Positions 63,172-64,000 of a DNA stretch of 64,000 bases are shown one piece after another. The position numbers were made by a program, and so were the translations under genes. The DNA lies in the NCBI RefSeq assembly GCF_003052165.1, contig NZ_CP024869.1, positions 1,150,001 to 1,214,000 of the forward strand, written 5' to 3'. Within the stretch, counting starts at the first letter, position 1, and each line of letters starts with the position of its first letter. Under the pieces are notes generated by a model that was not told where the DNA came from, did not search any database, and saw nothing but the letters and a program-made list of their open reading frames with translations. Source of the DNA: Dietzia sp. JS16-p6b. Lineage in GTDB: Bacteria > Actinomycetota > Actinomycetes > Mycobacteriales > Mycobacteriaceae.

Positions 63172-63368
63172 GTCGGCGGCTGACCTAGAGTTTCCCCCGG
63201 GGCTCGCTCGCGCGGTGATCACACTACCGGACCGGTGCGGCACCCCCAACTCCCGGCCCGCCAACGCGGAATCTGCCGTGATGCGGCACTGTCGTACACT
63301 GGCCGAGTTGGTTTGGCGGCCCGGCAGGTTCTCCGCGTGCGGCGCGGGCGGTCGGTCGCGCGACTCAC

Positions 63369-63445
63369 CGGGATGTGGCGCAGCTTGGTAGCGCATCCGC
63401 TTTGGGAGCGGAGGGTCGCAGGTTCGAATCCTGTCATCCCGACCA
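63369..63445 (+). tRNA. tRNA-Pro (TGG)
   Basis: A 77-nt cloverleaf including encoded CCA: acceptor CGGGATG/CATCCCG, anticodon loop TTTGGGA (anticodon TGG), T-arm AGGTTCGAATCCT. It lies 50 bp upstream of tig on the same strand. Confidence 0.96.
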
Positions 63446-63495
63446 GCGGAGCCCGAAATACGAATCCCACACGACTTTCCTAGGAGATCATCACC

Positions 63496-64000
63496 GTGAA
63501 GAGCACTGTCGAGCAGCTGAACCCGACCCGGGTCAAGGTCACGGTGGAGGTGCCGTTCGCGGAGCTCGAGCCGGACTTCGCCAAGGCCTACAAGTCGCTC
63601 GCCGGCCAGGTCAACATCGCCGGCTTCCGTCCGGGTAAGGCCCCCGCCAAGCTCCTCGAGGCGCGGATCGGCCGCCCGGCGGTGCTGGAGCAGGTCATCA
63701 ACGACATGATCCCGACCCGCTACGGCCAGGCCGTCGACGAACACGATCTCAAGGTCCTGGCCCAGCCGGAGATCGAGGTGACGAAGCTCGAGGACGGCGA
63801 CGTCGTGGAGTTCACCGCCGAGGTGGACGTGCGCCCGGAGATCACCCTGCCCGCCTACTCGGAGCTGGCGGTCACCGTCGAGGCCCCGGCCGCCGACGAC
63901 GCGGCGGTGGAGACGGAGCTCGACAACCTCCGCGCCCGCTTCGGCACCCTCAAGGGCGTCGAGCGTGGTGCCGAGAAGGGTGACTTCCTCTCGGTGGACC
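63496..64000 (+). CDS. tig: Trigger factor (partial, runs off the window)
   Basis: The frame from GTG 63496 (AGGAGA upstream) is open to the window end (168 codons). It reads [20 protein letters not shown], then [20 protein letters not shown], the ribosome-binding GFRxGKxP loop of trigger factor. The N-terminal ribosome-docking domain (~110 aa) and the start of the rest are present; the PPIase and C-terminal domains lie beyond the window. It chaperones nascent chains. In mycobacteria tig also follows these tRNAs. Confidence 0.95.
   Translation, partial: MKSTVEQLNPTRVKVTVEVPFAELEPDFAKAYKSLAGQVNIAGFRPGKAPAKLLEARIGRPAVLEQVINDMIPTRYGQAVDEHDLKVLAQPEIEVTKLEDGDVVEFTAEVDVRPEITLPAYSELAVTVEAPAADDAAVETELDNLRARFGTLKGVERGAEKGDFLSVD

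Overview
The window is high-GC (visibly about 70%) actinobacterial DNA. A mycolic-acid-producing member of the Mycobacteriales fits best. From memory, several blocks follow Mycobacterium tuberculosis gene order: tig / tRNA-Pro / tRNA-Gly / nei2 / rpiB / DsbA-like (Rv2466c type) / pepN; HNH protein / glbO / aglA-type glucosidase / Rv2474c-like / thioesterase / ettA / ssb; and UMF1 transporter / CmrA-type reductase / orn / tRNA-His. A CmrA-like reductase implies mycolates. A Dietzia-like genus is my guess, not something shown by the sequence.

Layout. (1) 1-6790: tail of a siderophore-type NRPS, a methyltransferase, two fused permease-ATPase ABC exporters and a small Cys-rich protein, all overlapping by 4 bp. 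(2) 6825-8317: a frameshifted haloacid dehalogenase and a flavin reductase. (3) 8479-18104: a decayed integrative element of about 9.6 kb in tRNA-His, bounded by a 23-bp direct repeat. It holds a dead tyrosine integrase, phage tape-measure remnants, a broken excisionase, a PIN toxin/partner pair, a HIRAN-domain membrane protein with a coupled 4-TM protein, and an ISL3-family IS with a clear 8-bp target duplication. (4) 18265-24250: orn, CmrA-like SDR, UMF1 transporter, HAD phosphatase, F420-dependent oxidoreductase, with repeat-rich spacers. (5) 24326-27132: TPP-riboswitch-controlled ABC importer, probably for a thiamine pyrimidine precursor. (6) 27398-38209: tRNA-Arg, CopD-CtaG fusion, ssb, ettA, three tandem hot-dog thioesterases, a conserved hypothetical, an orphan DNA methyltransferase, GH13 glucosidase, truncated globin, HNH protein. 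(7) 38346-43448: uppP, then a cobalamin riboswitch driving a FhuF-like Fe-S protein and a BtuCDF-type importer. (8) 43520-47974: an unknown 556-aa protein, a TetR regulator, an SDR scrap, and an EXPERA-like membrane protein divergent from its own TetR regulator. (9) 48022-57656: a catabolic cluster (flavin hydroxylase, DoxX, acyl-CoA ligase, FAH-type hydrolase, extradiol dioxygenase, TetR, ferredoxin-reductase fusion, P450) tied together by related palindromic operators. (10) 57809-64000: orphan biotinyl domain, pepN, DsbA-like protein, rpiB, nei2, two tRNAs and the start of tig.

How the genes work together. Much of the window consists of operons with 4-bp ATGA/GTGA overlaps, which suggests translational coupling. 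Four nutrient or catabolic modules stand out: siderophore synthesis/transport, riboswitch-controlled thiamine-precursor uptake, riboswitch-controlled cobalamin uptake, and TetR-controlled degradation of an unknown, probably aromatic, compound. The strongest candidates for undescribed biology are the HIRAN/4-TM pair and the long PIN protein in the tRNA-His element, the FhuF-like protein in the cobalamin operon, the orphan methyltransferase, and the catabolic cluster. Functions are assigned by reading motifs; no database search was run.
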